Source of the DNA: DASSHA01 sp035693145
Lineage (GTDB): Bacteria > Chloroflexota > Limnocylindria > Limnocylindrales > CSP1-4
Reading direction: 5' to 3'
Length of the DNA: 13,540 nucleotides
NCBI GenBank assembly: GCA_035693145.1
Contig: DASSHA010000155.1
Span: 1 to 13,540, forward strand
Under the pieces are notes generated by a model. That model searched no databases. It saw only the letters and a list, made by a program, of their open reading frames with translations, and was not told where the DNA came from. Positions 1 through 6,384 of the stretch are shown here, piece after piece. Each line of letters begins with the position of its first letter. Position 1 is the first letter of the stretch. The translations under genes were made by a program, and so were the position numbers.

Positions 1-651
1 GCGGGCGTGCGTGACTACCGGGCGGGAGATGCGCTCCGGCGCGTCCATGTCCGTGCGAGCGCGCGGGTCGGCCGGCCACTCGTGAAGCAGTTCGATCCAG
101 CGCGCGAGCGCGACGTCCTGATCGTCCTCGACATCCAGACGCTGGAGGGCCCCGCCTGGCAGACGGCGTTCGAGGAGGACCGTGCGGAGGAGCTGTGCGT
201 CGCCGTCGGGTCGCTTGCGGCCCGGCTGCTCGCCGATGGCGCCTCGGTCGGGCTGGCGGTCGCGGCGCACAGCGCGTCGGTTCGACCGATCGCCTACCTC
301 GCGCCATCCGAGGCGGCCGGCCAGCTGGGTCGAATCCTCGACACGCTGGCGCGGCTGAGCCCGTTCCCCTCGGCGACGTTCGAGCGGCTCGCCGGCGGCC
401 TCGGCCGCGTCCTCCGTCCCGGCGCGACCGTCCTCGTGGTGACCGGCCGCGACGAGACGCCGCTGCTGCCGTCGCTCCGACGGCTGGGGAGTGTCGGCTT
501 TCAGCCCTCGGTCCTCCGTCTCGGCCCCGCGCCGAGGGGACGCGACGGCACAACACCGTCCTCGGCGGCCGGACGTCGACGGCGCGTCCCGGTGTCGGGG
601 CTTCGGCTCGAGGGCGGCTGGCGGACGCCCGAACGCCTGGTCGTCACGTGA
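1..651 (+). CDS. DUF58 domain protein, C-terminal part (5' end outside window)
   Basis: The frame is open from base 1 to a TGA at 649-651, so the true start lies upstream. The visible part begins with the DUF58 signature: V-R-D-Y-R-A-G-D-A-L-R-R-V-H followed by R-A-S-A-R and a basic stretch. It continues into a von Willebrand A-like fold whose first strand reads VLIVLDIQ. The MIDAS-type DxSxS is degenerate (D-I-Q-T-L), as is common in this family. The last 40 or so residues are Arg/Pro-rich. DUF58 genes usually sit next to MoxR ATPase and transglutaminase-like (TgpA/DUF4129) genes in envelope-associated operons of unknown exact function. The gene 34 bases downstream carries DUF4129, so this is probably the same kind of operon. 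The family call is firm; the biochemical role is unknown. Confidence 0.85.
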   Translation, partial: AGVRDYRAGDALRRVHVRASARVGRPLVKQFDPARERDVLIVLDIQTLEGPAWQTAFEEDRAEELCVAVGSLAARLLADGASVGLAVAAHSASVRPIAYLAPSEAAGQLGRILDTLARLSPFPSATFERLAGGLGRVLRPGATVLVVTGRDETPLLPSLRRLGSVGFQPSVLRLGPAPRGRDGTTPSSAAGRRRRVPVSGLRLEGGWRTPERLVVT

Positions 652-668
652 CGGTCATCACGTGACGG
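643..668. repeat. Tandem CACGTG palindromes at the DUF58 stop codon
   Basis: TCACGTGACGG occurs at 644-654 and again at 658-668, a 14-base period. The first copy lies in a perfect 10-bp palindrome, GTCACGTGAC (643-652), that contains the DUF58 stop. The pair sits in the 34-base gap before the next start codon. It may be a micro-duplication or a dyad operator; no function can be assigned. Confidence 0.5.
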
Positions 669-685
669 CCGGACGGAGCGGCCCC

Positions 686-2098
686 ATGGCGCGTGGCATG
701 TCCGACGTCGGAACGTCCCGCGCCCCGATCGGGAGCCCTCGGACCGACCCCGTCACCCGCGCCATCGGCCTCCTTCCGCCCTCCCTCGCAGCGCTCGCCG
801 AGGGCGCCTGGGTCGCGGTCGTCGGCGCCCTCCTCGCCGCCGGCTCGCACGACGACGCGCACGTCGGCGTCGTGGGGTTCGCGGTCGCCGCGCTTGCCGG
901 TCTCGCCGCGGGACGACGGTTCGGCGACCGTGCGGCGTGGCCGATGCTCGTCGTCGTTCTGACCGCGACCGCGGCGGTGGTGGGCTGGCTGGCGTCGCCG
1001 GAGGTTCGGACGGCCGTCCTGAGCCTCGATCCGCCCGAGGCCGTCGCGCACCACTCGGCCGGCTGGCTCGCCGGCATCGCGTTCCTCCGCGGCTCGGCGC
1101 ACGCGCGGCCGATCAGCTCCGAAGGCGCGATGGAGACGCTCCTCGCGGTCGCCCTCCCCGGGCTGGCCGTGCCGATCCTCATCGGCGGTGCGCTCCCGGA
1201 GCCCTGGCGCGGACGATTCCTCGACGACGCCCGCCTCGAGATCGTCGTCTTCCTCGTGAGCGCGACGGCCGGACTCGGGGTGACGCGGCTGAGCGCGCTC
1301 CGCGGCGCGGCCGGCTTCGACTGGCGTGGGAACCGGGCCTGGCTGCTGCTCCTCGTCGTCCTCGTGCTCGGCGTCTCGCTCGTCGCGCTGCCGATCGCGA
1401 CCGTCGTCGGTCCGGCTGTCCAGGTCGCGGTCGCCGTGCTCTTCCTGCCGCTCATCCTCGTCGGGACGGTCGCCGGGCTGCGGCAGCTGTCGAAATGGGC
1501 GATCGTCGGGTTCCTCGGGGCGTACGTCCTCCTCGTCGTCGCGCTCGAGGTCGTGCGCGAGCACCCGCTCCCGCTCACGCCGGAGCCGAACGACGTGGCA
1601 GGGTCCGGCGCGTCCTCGCCCGACGCGACCTTCGGCTACGTCGTCTTCGTCCTCGTCGCGATCGCGCTCATCGCGCTCGGCGTCGCCGCCCTCGCCCGGC
1701 TCTGGTCACGCGACGTGATCGCCCGGCGCGGTGGCGACGTCCCGGAGGAGCGGTGGATCGACGCGACGAGCCTCGACGGCGGCACGGCCGAGCGGCGGCC
1801 ACGTCGACGGCGGCCGGCTGCGCGCACACCCGCGTCGGCCGAGCAGGCGTACCTGGCGCTGCTCGACGACCTGGAGCGACTGCCCGAAGGAGCCGAACGA
1901 CGTCGTCGACACGCCGAATCGCCGGCTGCCCATGCCGCGCGACTGCGTCGCTCAGCTGCGGGCGCGGTCGCGCTGGACCTGCTGGCCGCCGACTACGAGC
2001 TGGCGCGCTTCGGTGGCGTCGAGCTCGCACCGGGCGAGAGCCGCCGTGCCGTCGCTCGCTGGCAGCGGCTCCGGAAGGCGTTCGCCTCGGACCGCTGA
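686..2098 (+). CDS. Polytopic membrane protein with C-terminal DUF4129 domain
   Basis: I start at ATG 686 because GGAG lies 7 bases upstream (675-678). A GTG at 662 and an open frame further up lack a ribosome site. The 470-residue product has about nine hydrophobic segments, roughly at residues 33-52, 58-76, 86-103, 150-170, 184-199, 218-240, 243-264, 270-290 and 316-338. An Arg-rich cytosolic linker (365-380) follows, then a helical DUF4129-like domain (about 384-466: AEQAYLALLDDLERL through E-S-R-R-A-V-A-R-W-Q-R-L). DUF4129 normally closes TgpA-like proteins that have a transglutaminase core between membrane part and tail. Here there is no room for that core and no Cys-His-Asp pattern. The gene follows a DUF58 gene, the usual partner. 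It is probably an envelope-associated membrane scaffold; its activity is unknown. Confidence 0.75.
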   Translation: MARGMSDVGTSRAPIGSPRTDPVTRAIGLLPPSLAALAEGAWVAVVGALLAAGSHDDAHVGVVGFAVAALAGLAAGRRFGDRAAWPMLVVVLTATAAVVGWLASPEVRTAVLSLDPPEAVAHHSAGWLAGIAFLRGSAHARPISSEGAMETLLAVALPGLAVPILIGGALPEPWRGRFLDDARLEIVVFLVSATAGLGVTRLSALRGAAGFDWRGNRAWLLLLVVLVLGVSLVALPIATVVGPAVQVAVAVLFLPLILVGTVAGLRQLSKWAIVGFLGAYVLLVVALEVVREHPLPLTPEPNDVAGSGASSPDATFGYVVFVLVAIALIALGVAALARLWSRDVIARRGGDVPEERWIDATSLDGGTAERRPRRRRPAARTPASAEQAYLALLDDLERLPEGAERRRRHAESPAAHAARLRRSAAGAVALDLLAADYELARFGGVELAPGESRRAVARWQRLRKAFASDR

Positions 2099-2110
2099 CG
2101 TCGTCGGGGG

Positions 2111-2968
2111 CTACTGCTCCTCGAGCTCGTCGGTCTCCTCGACGAACGCCTCGTCGGTCGTGTCCTCGGGCGGCAGCACGCGATCGAGGTCCTCGATCTC
2201 GTCGTCCTCGTCGTCGTCCTCCAGGTCCTCTTCGAGGTCCATCTCCTCGCGGATGAGCGTGCCCTTCGTGTACGGACGAAGGTCCGTCGACTTGGCCGCG
2301 GTCGGGAAGCTGACCTTGCCGTAGTTGCGCGGGTCCTGGAAGACCTCGCGGATGATCAGGCGAACGTCCTGGGCGCCGAGCGACGTCACGCCCGCGGAGT
2401 ACTTGTTGCCGTCGGCGATGAGCTTGAGCAGTCGCGCCGCCACCCGGGGCTCCACGATCCCGATCCGGATCCCGTTGCTGATGGCGACGAGGCGGCCGTG
2501 CTCGGGCACGAGGTCGACGTAGTCGCCGGGGTTGACGTGCGCGAGCTGTGCCGGCGCGCCGAGATCGGTCAGCGCCGCGAAACCCGTCTTGCCGGTCTCC
2601 TCGACGAAGATGCCGACGGCCGCCTTGCTTGCGGGGTTTGCCTCGACCGTCTTCTCGCCGGCATCGGCGAGCAGGACCCGCAGGCGCTGGATGTTCCGCT
2701 CGGCGATCCGATTCGTGGGATCGAGCGCGAGCGCGGTCTCGTAGTGCTCGCGGGCGGCGGCGAGCTCGCCCTGCTCCCAGAGGGCCTTCGCCAGGCGGTT
2801 CTCCGCCTCGGCGTCCGATCCGAGCTCCAGCAGCCGGCGGTTCACGGCCGCTGCCTCGGACCAGTTGGCCTGGGCCGCCAGCCCGATCGCCTGCTCCGCG
2901 AGCTGCCGCTTCATGCGGGTCGCGTTCATCGGGCTCTGGGCGTTCGTTTCGAGGTCGGGGAAGGTCAC
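2111..2968 (-). CDS. TPR protein with conserved middle domain and acidic tail
   Basis: The gene converges on the DUF4129 gene with 12 bases between stops. I chose GTG 2968 because GAGGA (2974-2978) sits 5 bases upstream. ATG 2929, which removes 13 residues, is the alternative but lacks a clear ribosome site. The 285-residue product is soluble, with no signal peptide. Residues 20-97 form about two tetratricopeptide repeats (E-A-E-N-R-L-A-K-A-L-W-E-Q-G-E-L-A, then A-L-A-L-D-P-T-N). A compact middle region (about 112-226) has strands such as GDYVDLVP and NGIRIGIVEP and matches nothing I can name. The tail (241-285) is almost all Glu/Asp. Such tails can mimic nucleic acid or recruit basic partners. 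A TPR adaptor is a safe description; the partner is unknown. It has its own promoter, annotated separately. Confidence 0.75.
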   Translation of the reverse strand: MTFPDLETNAQSPMNATRMKRQLAEQAIGLAAQANWSEAAAVNRRLLELGSDAEAENRLAKALWEQGELAAAREHYETALALDPTNRIAERNIQRLRVLLADAGEKTVEANPASKAAVGIFVEETGKTGFAALTDLGAPAQLAHVNPGDYVDLVPEHGRLVAISNGIRIGIVEPRVAARLLKLIADGNKYSAGVTSLGAQDVRLIIREVFQDPRNYGKVSFPTAAKSTDLRPYTKGTLIREEMDLEEDLEDDDEDDEIEDLDRVLPPEDTTDEAFVEETDELEEQ

Positions 2969-2995
2969 GGAGGTCCTCGCTGCGCACGCTGGCGC

Positions 2996-3031
2996 TGCTA
3001 CATCGAGCGGTGGGGCCGTCGATGTGTAGCA
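2996..3031. promoter_or_regulatory. Inverted repeat over the TPR-gene promoter
   Basis: TGCTACATCGA (2996-3006) is the reverse complement of TCGATGTGTAGCA (3019-3031) apart from a 2-base bulge, giving an 11-bp stem around a 12-base spacer. One arm covers the predicted -10 and the other lies just after the expected transcription start. It could be an operator for a dimeric regulator, or form a hairpin in the leader. Confidence 0.45.
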
Positions 3032-3052
3032 TCCGCGCCGCGCATCCGTCAA
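3023..3052 (-). promoter_or_regulatory. Predicted sigma-70 type promoter of the TPR gene
   Basis: On the minus strand TTGACG (3052-3047) is followed after 18 bases by TACACA (3028-3023). The -35 matches five of six consensus bases; the -10 is weak, which is common in high-GC bacteria. Transcription would start near 3016 and give a leader of about 48 bases before GTG 2968. The -10 lies inside the left arm of an inverted repeat. Confidence 0.45.
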
Positions 3053-3117
3053 CGCGGGCTCGGGCGCCGCCCGCCGCCGCGCGCGCGGCCCGCTGTTCGG
3101 ATGACCAGGTCCAGGCG

Positions 3118-3270
3118 AGCGGATGAACGGTTTCTGTGGCGGCCACGCCCTATTCAGCGCATGAATGACCGCGACGGCGCGGGCCCCTTTCATCCATCGC
3201 ATGAATTGAAGCGGCCCAGATCGCGGCGCGAGACCGCCGGGAAGCGGATCTCAGCCATTGCGTGAATGAA
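3118..3270 (+). repeat. Cluster of AT-rich ATGAATGA-like elements
   Basis: Four related elements stand out from the GC-rich background: GCGGATGAACGG near 3119-3130, ATTCAGCGCATGAATGA (3152-3168), TCATCCATCGCATGAATTGA (3190-3209) and TCAGCCATTGCGTGAATGAA (3251-3270). The second is a perfect dyad, ATTCA-GCGCA-TGAAT. The third is bracketed by GGGCC (3181-3185) and GGCCC (3212-3216), the fourth by GCGGAT (3244-3249) and ATCCGC (3271-3276), so some could form small hairpins. The same core recurs in the gap before polX. They look like iterated binding sites or a small intergenic repeat family. Confidence 0.45.
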
Positions 3271-3327
3271 ATCCGCGGCGAGAGGGACGATTCCGTCGCA
3301 CTCATGCACGGGACGAATAGGCGGCCC

Positions 3328-3363
3328 CTGTCAGCTCACCCGAAGCTGTCAGCTCACCCGAAG
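3328..3363. repeat. 18-bp tandem duplication at a gene's 3' end
   Basis: CTGTCAGCTCACCCGAAG occurs twice with no gap, at 3328-3345 and 3346-3363. The right copy contains the last codons (L-R-V-S) and TGA of the minus-strand membrane-protein gene. The left copy repeats the same codons and stop in the same frame just beyond it. This is a recent slippage-type duplication of the gene terminus. Confidence 0.9.
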
Positions 3364-4389
3364 GTTGAGCAGGATGACGCACAGGCCCAGGATCGCGAGC
3401 AGGACCATCTCCCAGGCCCAGCGGGGCGAGCGGCGGCGGGCGACGGTCGAGCCCGTGACGGCGTCCCACAGGAAGAAGACGAGCGTGAGCAGGGCCGGGC
3501 CGAGGAGGAACGGGATCGCGAGCGCGCGAAGGGCGCCGGCGGCGACCGCGACGATGGCCGCCGACGACAGGCCACCCAGCAGCGCGTTGCGTCGACCTGC
3601 CGCCCGAAGCCGGGCCATCCGCAGCCCGAGCGCGCCGGCGGCGAGCGCCTCCCCGCCGATCAGCGGACCGAGATCGGCCGACGGGATCGATCCCGGAACC
3701 GCGCCCGACAAGCCGCCCGGGACGACCGTGCCGACGCCGACGAATGCGAGGAAGGCGGCGCCGAGCGACAGTGCGAGGACGAGCGCGACGTCCTCGTCCG
3801 AAGGCGCCGTCCGGGCAGCGGACAACCGCCGCTCGAGCCCGACCGACCAGGACAGGACGACCCCGAGCGCCGCGATCCCGAGCAGCAGCTCCAGACGGGC
3901 GGGCAGGGCATGGAGCGCGAGGCTGCCGCCACCGGCAAGGACGGCCGGCAGCAGACCCGGGACGAGCCGGACGCCGGACGCTCCGATCGAACGACCGAGG
4001 CGACCCAGGTGACCCAGGCGACCCAGGCGACCGAGGTGACCCAGGCGATGCTCCCGCGCCGACGGACGATCGGCTCGATCGCCAGGCGCAGCCGCAGCCG
4101 AGACGGCCGGGACCATGCTCGCGGACGACGCAGCGACGGCAGAAGCGGCCCCGAACAGTCCCGCGAGCGTGACGAGCGCGGCGACGATCCAGACGATCGG
4201 CTGGCCGACGATCGTGCCCGACGCCGCAGCCGCCGCGAGCAGGGCCGCCAGCTGCCGATCGGCCCCGTCGGCCTCGGTGCGGGGCTCCGCGGTCGGTCGG
4301 CCGCGGGACGGACGCGCCGACATTCCGTGCGGCGGGCGAACGGGAACGCCGACGGACGGCGGCCGCTCCGGTGGCTCGGCGACGGTCAC
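3349..4389 (-). CDS. Unrecognised polytopic membrane protein coupled to polX
   Basis: I start at GTG 4389-4387 because it overlaps the polX TGA in a GTGA arrangement, implying translational coupling. An upstream extension of the frame would lie wholly inside polX. The 346-residue product has a Pro/Arg-rich cytosolic N-terminus (1-45), then about seven hydrophobic stretches (roughly 47-90, 142-160, 165-184, 200-222, 268-285, 288-307, 326-344). A low-complexity linker at 118-133 is made of (H/R)-L-G triplets encoded by a 9-bp tandem repeat. I recognise no family. It carries no catalytic or transport motif that I can see. Position suggests co-expression with PolX, but low complexity and the duplicated 3' end suggest a loosely constrained, lineage-specific gene. 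That it is coding is likely; its function is unknown. Confidence 0.65.
   Translation of the reverse strand: MTVAEPPERPPSVGVPVRPPHGMSARPSRGRPTAEPRTEADGADRQLAALLAAAAASGTIVGQPIVWIVAALVTLAGLFGAASAVAASSASMVPAVSAAAAPGDRADRPSAREHRLGHLGRLGRLGHLGRLGRSIGASGVRLVPGLLPAVLAGGGSLALHALPARLELLLGIAALGVVLSWSVGLERRLSAARTAPSDEDVALVLALSLGAAFLAFVGVGTVVPGGLSGAVPGSIPSADLGPLIGGEALAAGALGLRMARLRAAGRRNALLGGLSSAAIVAVAAGALRALAIPFLLGPALLTLVFFLWDAVTGSTVARRRSPRWAWEMVLLAILGLCVILLNLRVS
3993..4046. repeat. Six-copy 9-bp tandem repeat inside a coding gene
   Basis: Six 9-base units (3993, 4002, 4011, 4020, 4029, 4038) alternate between GACCGAGGC/T and GACCCAGGC/T. Because the unit is a multiple of three, copy changes keep the frame. 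On the minus strand the array encodes repeated Leu-Gly-Arg or Leu-Gly-His triplets. It is a candidate length-variable site. Confidence 0.85.
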
Positions 4390-6281
4390 CCGCGCAGCCG
4401 CTCGGGCTTGCCGGCGACCCACGCCAGCAGCTCCTCGCGCGGCCGCGCGTTGAGGACGTCGGCCGGCTCGACCCACGCCCGCCGTGCCTGCGTGATGCCC
4501 CAGTCGAGATAGTCGAGCTCGCGAATCGAGTGAGCGTCCGAGTCGATCGAGACGAGGCACCCGACCTCGATCGCCCGGCGCGCGCGTTCGGCCGACAGGT
4601 CGAGCCGGTGCGGCGAGCCGTTCATCTCGAGGACGGTGCCGGTTCGAGCGGCCTCGGCGTAGACGACCTCCCAGTCGAGGTCGAGGTCGTCGCGGTCCTG
4701 GATCATGCGACCGGCCGGATGGGCGATGACGTCGACGTGCGGGCTGCGGATCGCGGTCAGCGTTCGCTCCGTCAGCTGCGCCTTCGGCTGACGGCGTCCG
4801 ACGTGGAGCGAGGCGACGACGAGGTCGAACCGGGCGAGGACAGAATCGGGCAGGTCCAGGCGGCCGTCGGCGCGGATCTCGAGCTCGCAACCGTGGAGGA
4901 GCCGGAAGCCGTTCGGGCTCGCGCCGTCGGGCACGGAACCTTCGGCCTCCTCGCGCGCGAACCGCTCGTTCAGCCCATCGACGATCGCCCGCTGCGCGCG
5001 GAACCGTTCCGGGTCGAGCCCCTTGGCGATCGCGAGGCTGACCGTGTGATCCGTCAGGACCTGGTATTCGCGCCCACGAGCCCGTGCCGCCTCGGCCATG
5101 ACCTCGATCGGGTAGACGCCGTCGCTCCACTCGCTGTGGGAATGGAGGTCGCCGCGCAGGTCCGCGAGCGTGACGAGCGACGGCAACGAACCCGCGAGCG
5201 CGGCCTCGATCTCGCCGCGGTCCTCGCGCAGCTCGGGTGCGATGAACGGCAAACCGAGGAATCCATAGGCCTCCTCCTCGGTCTCGAACGTTCGGAGCTC
5301 CGCCGAGACGCCTGTCAGCGGCTCGCCGTCGTCGCCGATTCGCAGGTACCCCTTCTCGGACAGGCTCCAGCCGCGATCTCGGGCGATCGCGCGGAGGCGG
5401 ACGTTGTGCGCCGCGGATCCCGTGAAGTGGACGAGGTACGTGCCGGCCTCGCCCGGCGGCATGACCATGAGGTCCACCTGCGGACCGCGAAGGAGCTGGA
5501 CGGACGCCCGCACGCTCCCCTGCCCGAGGACGCGATCGACCGCACCGAGCGAGGTGATGGCGGCGATCGCTGCGGCGGGTGCCGCGGTCTCGACGAGCAG
5601 ATCGATGTCGCCGATCGTCTCTCGTCGTCGCCGAAACGACCCGGCCGGTTCGATGCGATTGACGCCGGGAACGTTCGACAGCGTCGCGACGAGTGTCGCG
5701 ACCGTCTCCGCCGCACGATGGAGGAGCATCCGCGTGGGTCGCGTCTCGAGAGCCGCGATCCCGTCGATGACGGCGCGCTCGGTCTTCTCGGACAGCCCCT
5801 TGATCGACCGAAGGAGGCCGGCCTCGGCCGCCTTGCGCAGATCGTCGACCGATTCGACCCCGAGCTGCTCGTAGACGAGCTTCACCGTCTTCGGGCCGAC
5901 GCCCGGGACCTCGAGGAGGTCGACGAGCGTCGGCGGGAACTCGGACCGAAGGCGGTCGTAGTAGGCCATTCGGCCGGTCGTCGCGAGCTCCGCGATCTTG
6001 TCGGCGATGGCCGCGCCCACGCCCTGGATCCTGGGGCGCTCGCCTGCGGCGTATGCGGCAGCGACGTCGAACGGCGCGTGCCCGATCGCGTCCGCGGCGC
6101 GGTGGTACGCGACGGTCTTGAACACGAGCTCGCCCTTGACCTCGAGGATGTCGCCGATCTCGTGGAAGATCCGCGCCAGCCGCCCGTTCGTCAGGGGTTC
6201 GTCGGTGCGCGCCTCATCGTCGACCACGTCCGCGATGGTAACGATCGGGCAAACCTCGAATGCCGTATACCCGAGGAACAC
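4386..6281 (-). CDS. polX: DNA polymerase X with PHP domain (PolX)
   Basis: Bacterial PolX fills short gaps in base-excision-type DNA repair, and its PHP domain gives Mn2+-dependent 3'-5' exonuclease and phosphatase activities. All parts are present in this 631-residue product: helix-hairpin-helix segments (GVGAAIADKI at 87-96, VPGVGPKTVKL at 125-135), the nucleotidyltransferase motif AGSFRRRRETIGDIDLLV with D225 and D227, and the third carboxylate D270 in QVDLMV. The substrate-binding FTGSAAHNVRLR and PELREDRGEIEAA follow. The PHP metal ligands are intact: D-L-H-S-H (380, 382), TDH (411-412), E466, H493, H521 and S-D-A-H (582, 584). Length is close to the family norm of about 570-580 plus an N-terminal extension. 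GTG 6281 is the longest start; GTG 6227, just after a TATACG box (6264-6269), is equally possible. Neither has a clear ribosome site. The stop overlaps the next gene's GTG. Confidence 0.93.
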   Translation of the reverse strand: MFLGYTAFEVCPIVTIADVVDDEARTDEPLTNGRLARIFHEIGDILEVKGELVFKTVAYHRAADAIGHAPFDVAAAYAAGERPRIQGVGAAIADKIAELATTGRMAYYDRLRSEFPPTLVDLLEVPGVGPKTVKLVYEQLGVESVDDLRKAAEAGLLRSIKGLSEKTERAVIDGIAALETRPTRMLLHRAAETVATLVATLSNVPGVNRIEPAGSFRRRRETIGDIDLLVETAAPAAAIAAITSLGAVDRVLGQGSVRASVQLLRGPQVDLMVMPPGEAGTYLVHFTGSAAHNVRLRAIARDRGWSLSEKGYLRIGDDGEPLTGVSAELRTFETEEEAYGFLGLPFIAPELREDRGEIEAALAGSLPSLVTLADLRGDLHSHSEWSDGVYPIEVMAEAARARGREYQVLTDHTVSLAIAKGLDPERFRAQRAIVDGLNERFAREEAEGSVPDGASPNGFRLLHGCELEIRADGRLDLPDSVLARFDLVVASLHVGRRQPKAQLTERTLTAIRSPHVDVIAHPAGRMIQDRDDLDLDWEVVYAEAARTGTVLEMNGSPHRLDLSAERARRAIEVGCLVSIDSDAHSIRELDYLDWGITQARRAWVEPADVLNARPREELLAWVAGKPERLRG

Positions 6282-6384
6282 AAACTCGCGATGAACGAGC
6301 GTGAGCCGGTCGCGATACGGACGAATCCCTCAGCGAGCCACGCTCATTCATCCGCTCGTTGTGTTTCCAGCGGGAGCTGCACGG
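6282..6384 (-). other. 103-base gap between cyclase gene and polX
   Basis: This gap separates two minus-strand genes. It is more AT-rich than the genes around it and holds a long inverted repeat annotated separately. There is no coding potential of its own. It could carry a promoter for polX, a processing hairpin, or a partial terminator for the cyclase operon; I see no T-run. Confidence 0.5.
6290..6352 (-). repeat. 14-bp inverted repeat upstream of polX
   Basis: GATGAACGAGCGTG (6290-6303) faces CACGCTCATTCATC (6339-6352) across a 35-base spacer. Read as minus-strand RNA, all 14 positions pair, one as a G-U wobble. On the plus strand that position is an A-C mismatch. The helix is therefore complete only in the direction in which the flanking genes are transcribed, which suggests an RNA role. 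Its outer part shares ATGAATGA with the elements at 3118-3270. Confidence 0.6.

Larger units (their letters stand above)
2969..3348. other. 380-base gene-free region upstream of the TPR gene
   Basis: No convincing gene is present; frames that cross it have poor codon use and continue into the antisense of neighbours. It holds a promoter for the TPR gene, an inverted repeat overlapping its -10, several AT-rich elements sharing ATGAATGA-like cores in an otherwise GC-rich setting, a small stem GACG-ATTC-CGTC (3286-3297) about 50 bases past the stop of the membrane-protein gene to the right, and half of an 18-bp tandem duplication. Confidence 0.6.

Noticed and set aside
662..685. GTG 662 as the start of the DUF4129 membrane protein
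   Set aside because: It has no ribosome site and lies in the second CACGTG repeat; ATG 686 has GGAG at good spacing.
1668..3146. Minus-strand frame of 492 codons spanning the DUF4129 tail and the TPR gene
   Set aside because: It is out of frame with both recognised genes and is Arg/Gly/Pro-rich with no domain.
3118..3363. CRISPR-like array
   Set aside because: The repeated elements are short, degenerate and unevenly spaced, with no constant repeat/spacer lengths and no cas genes.
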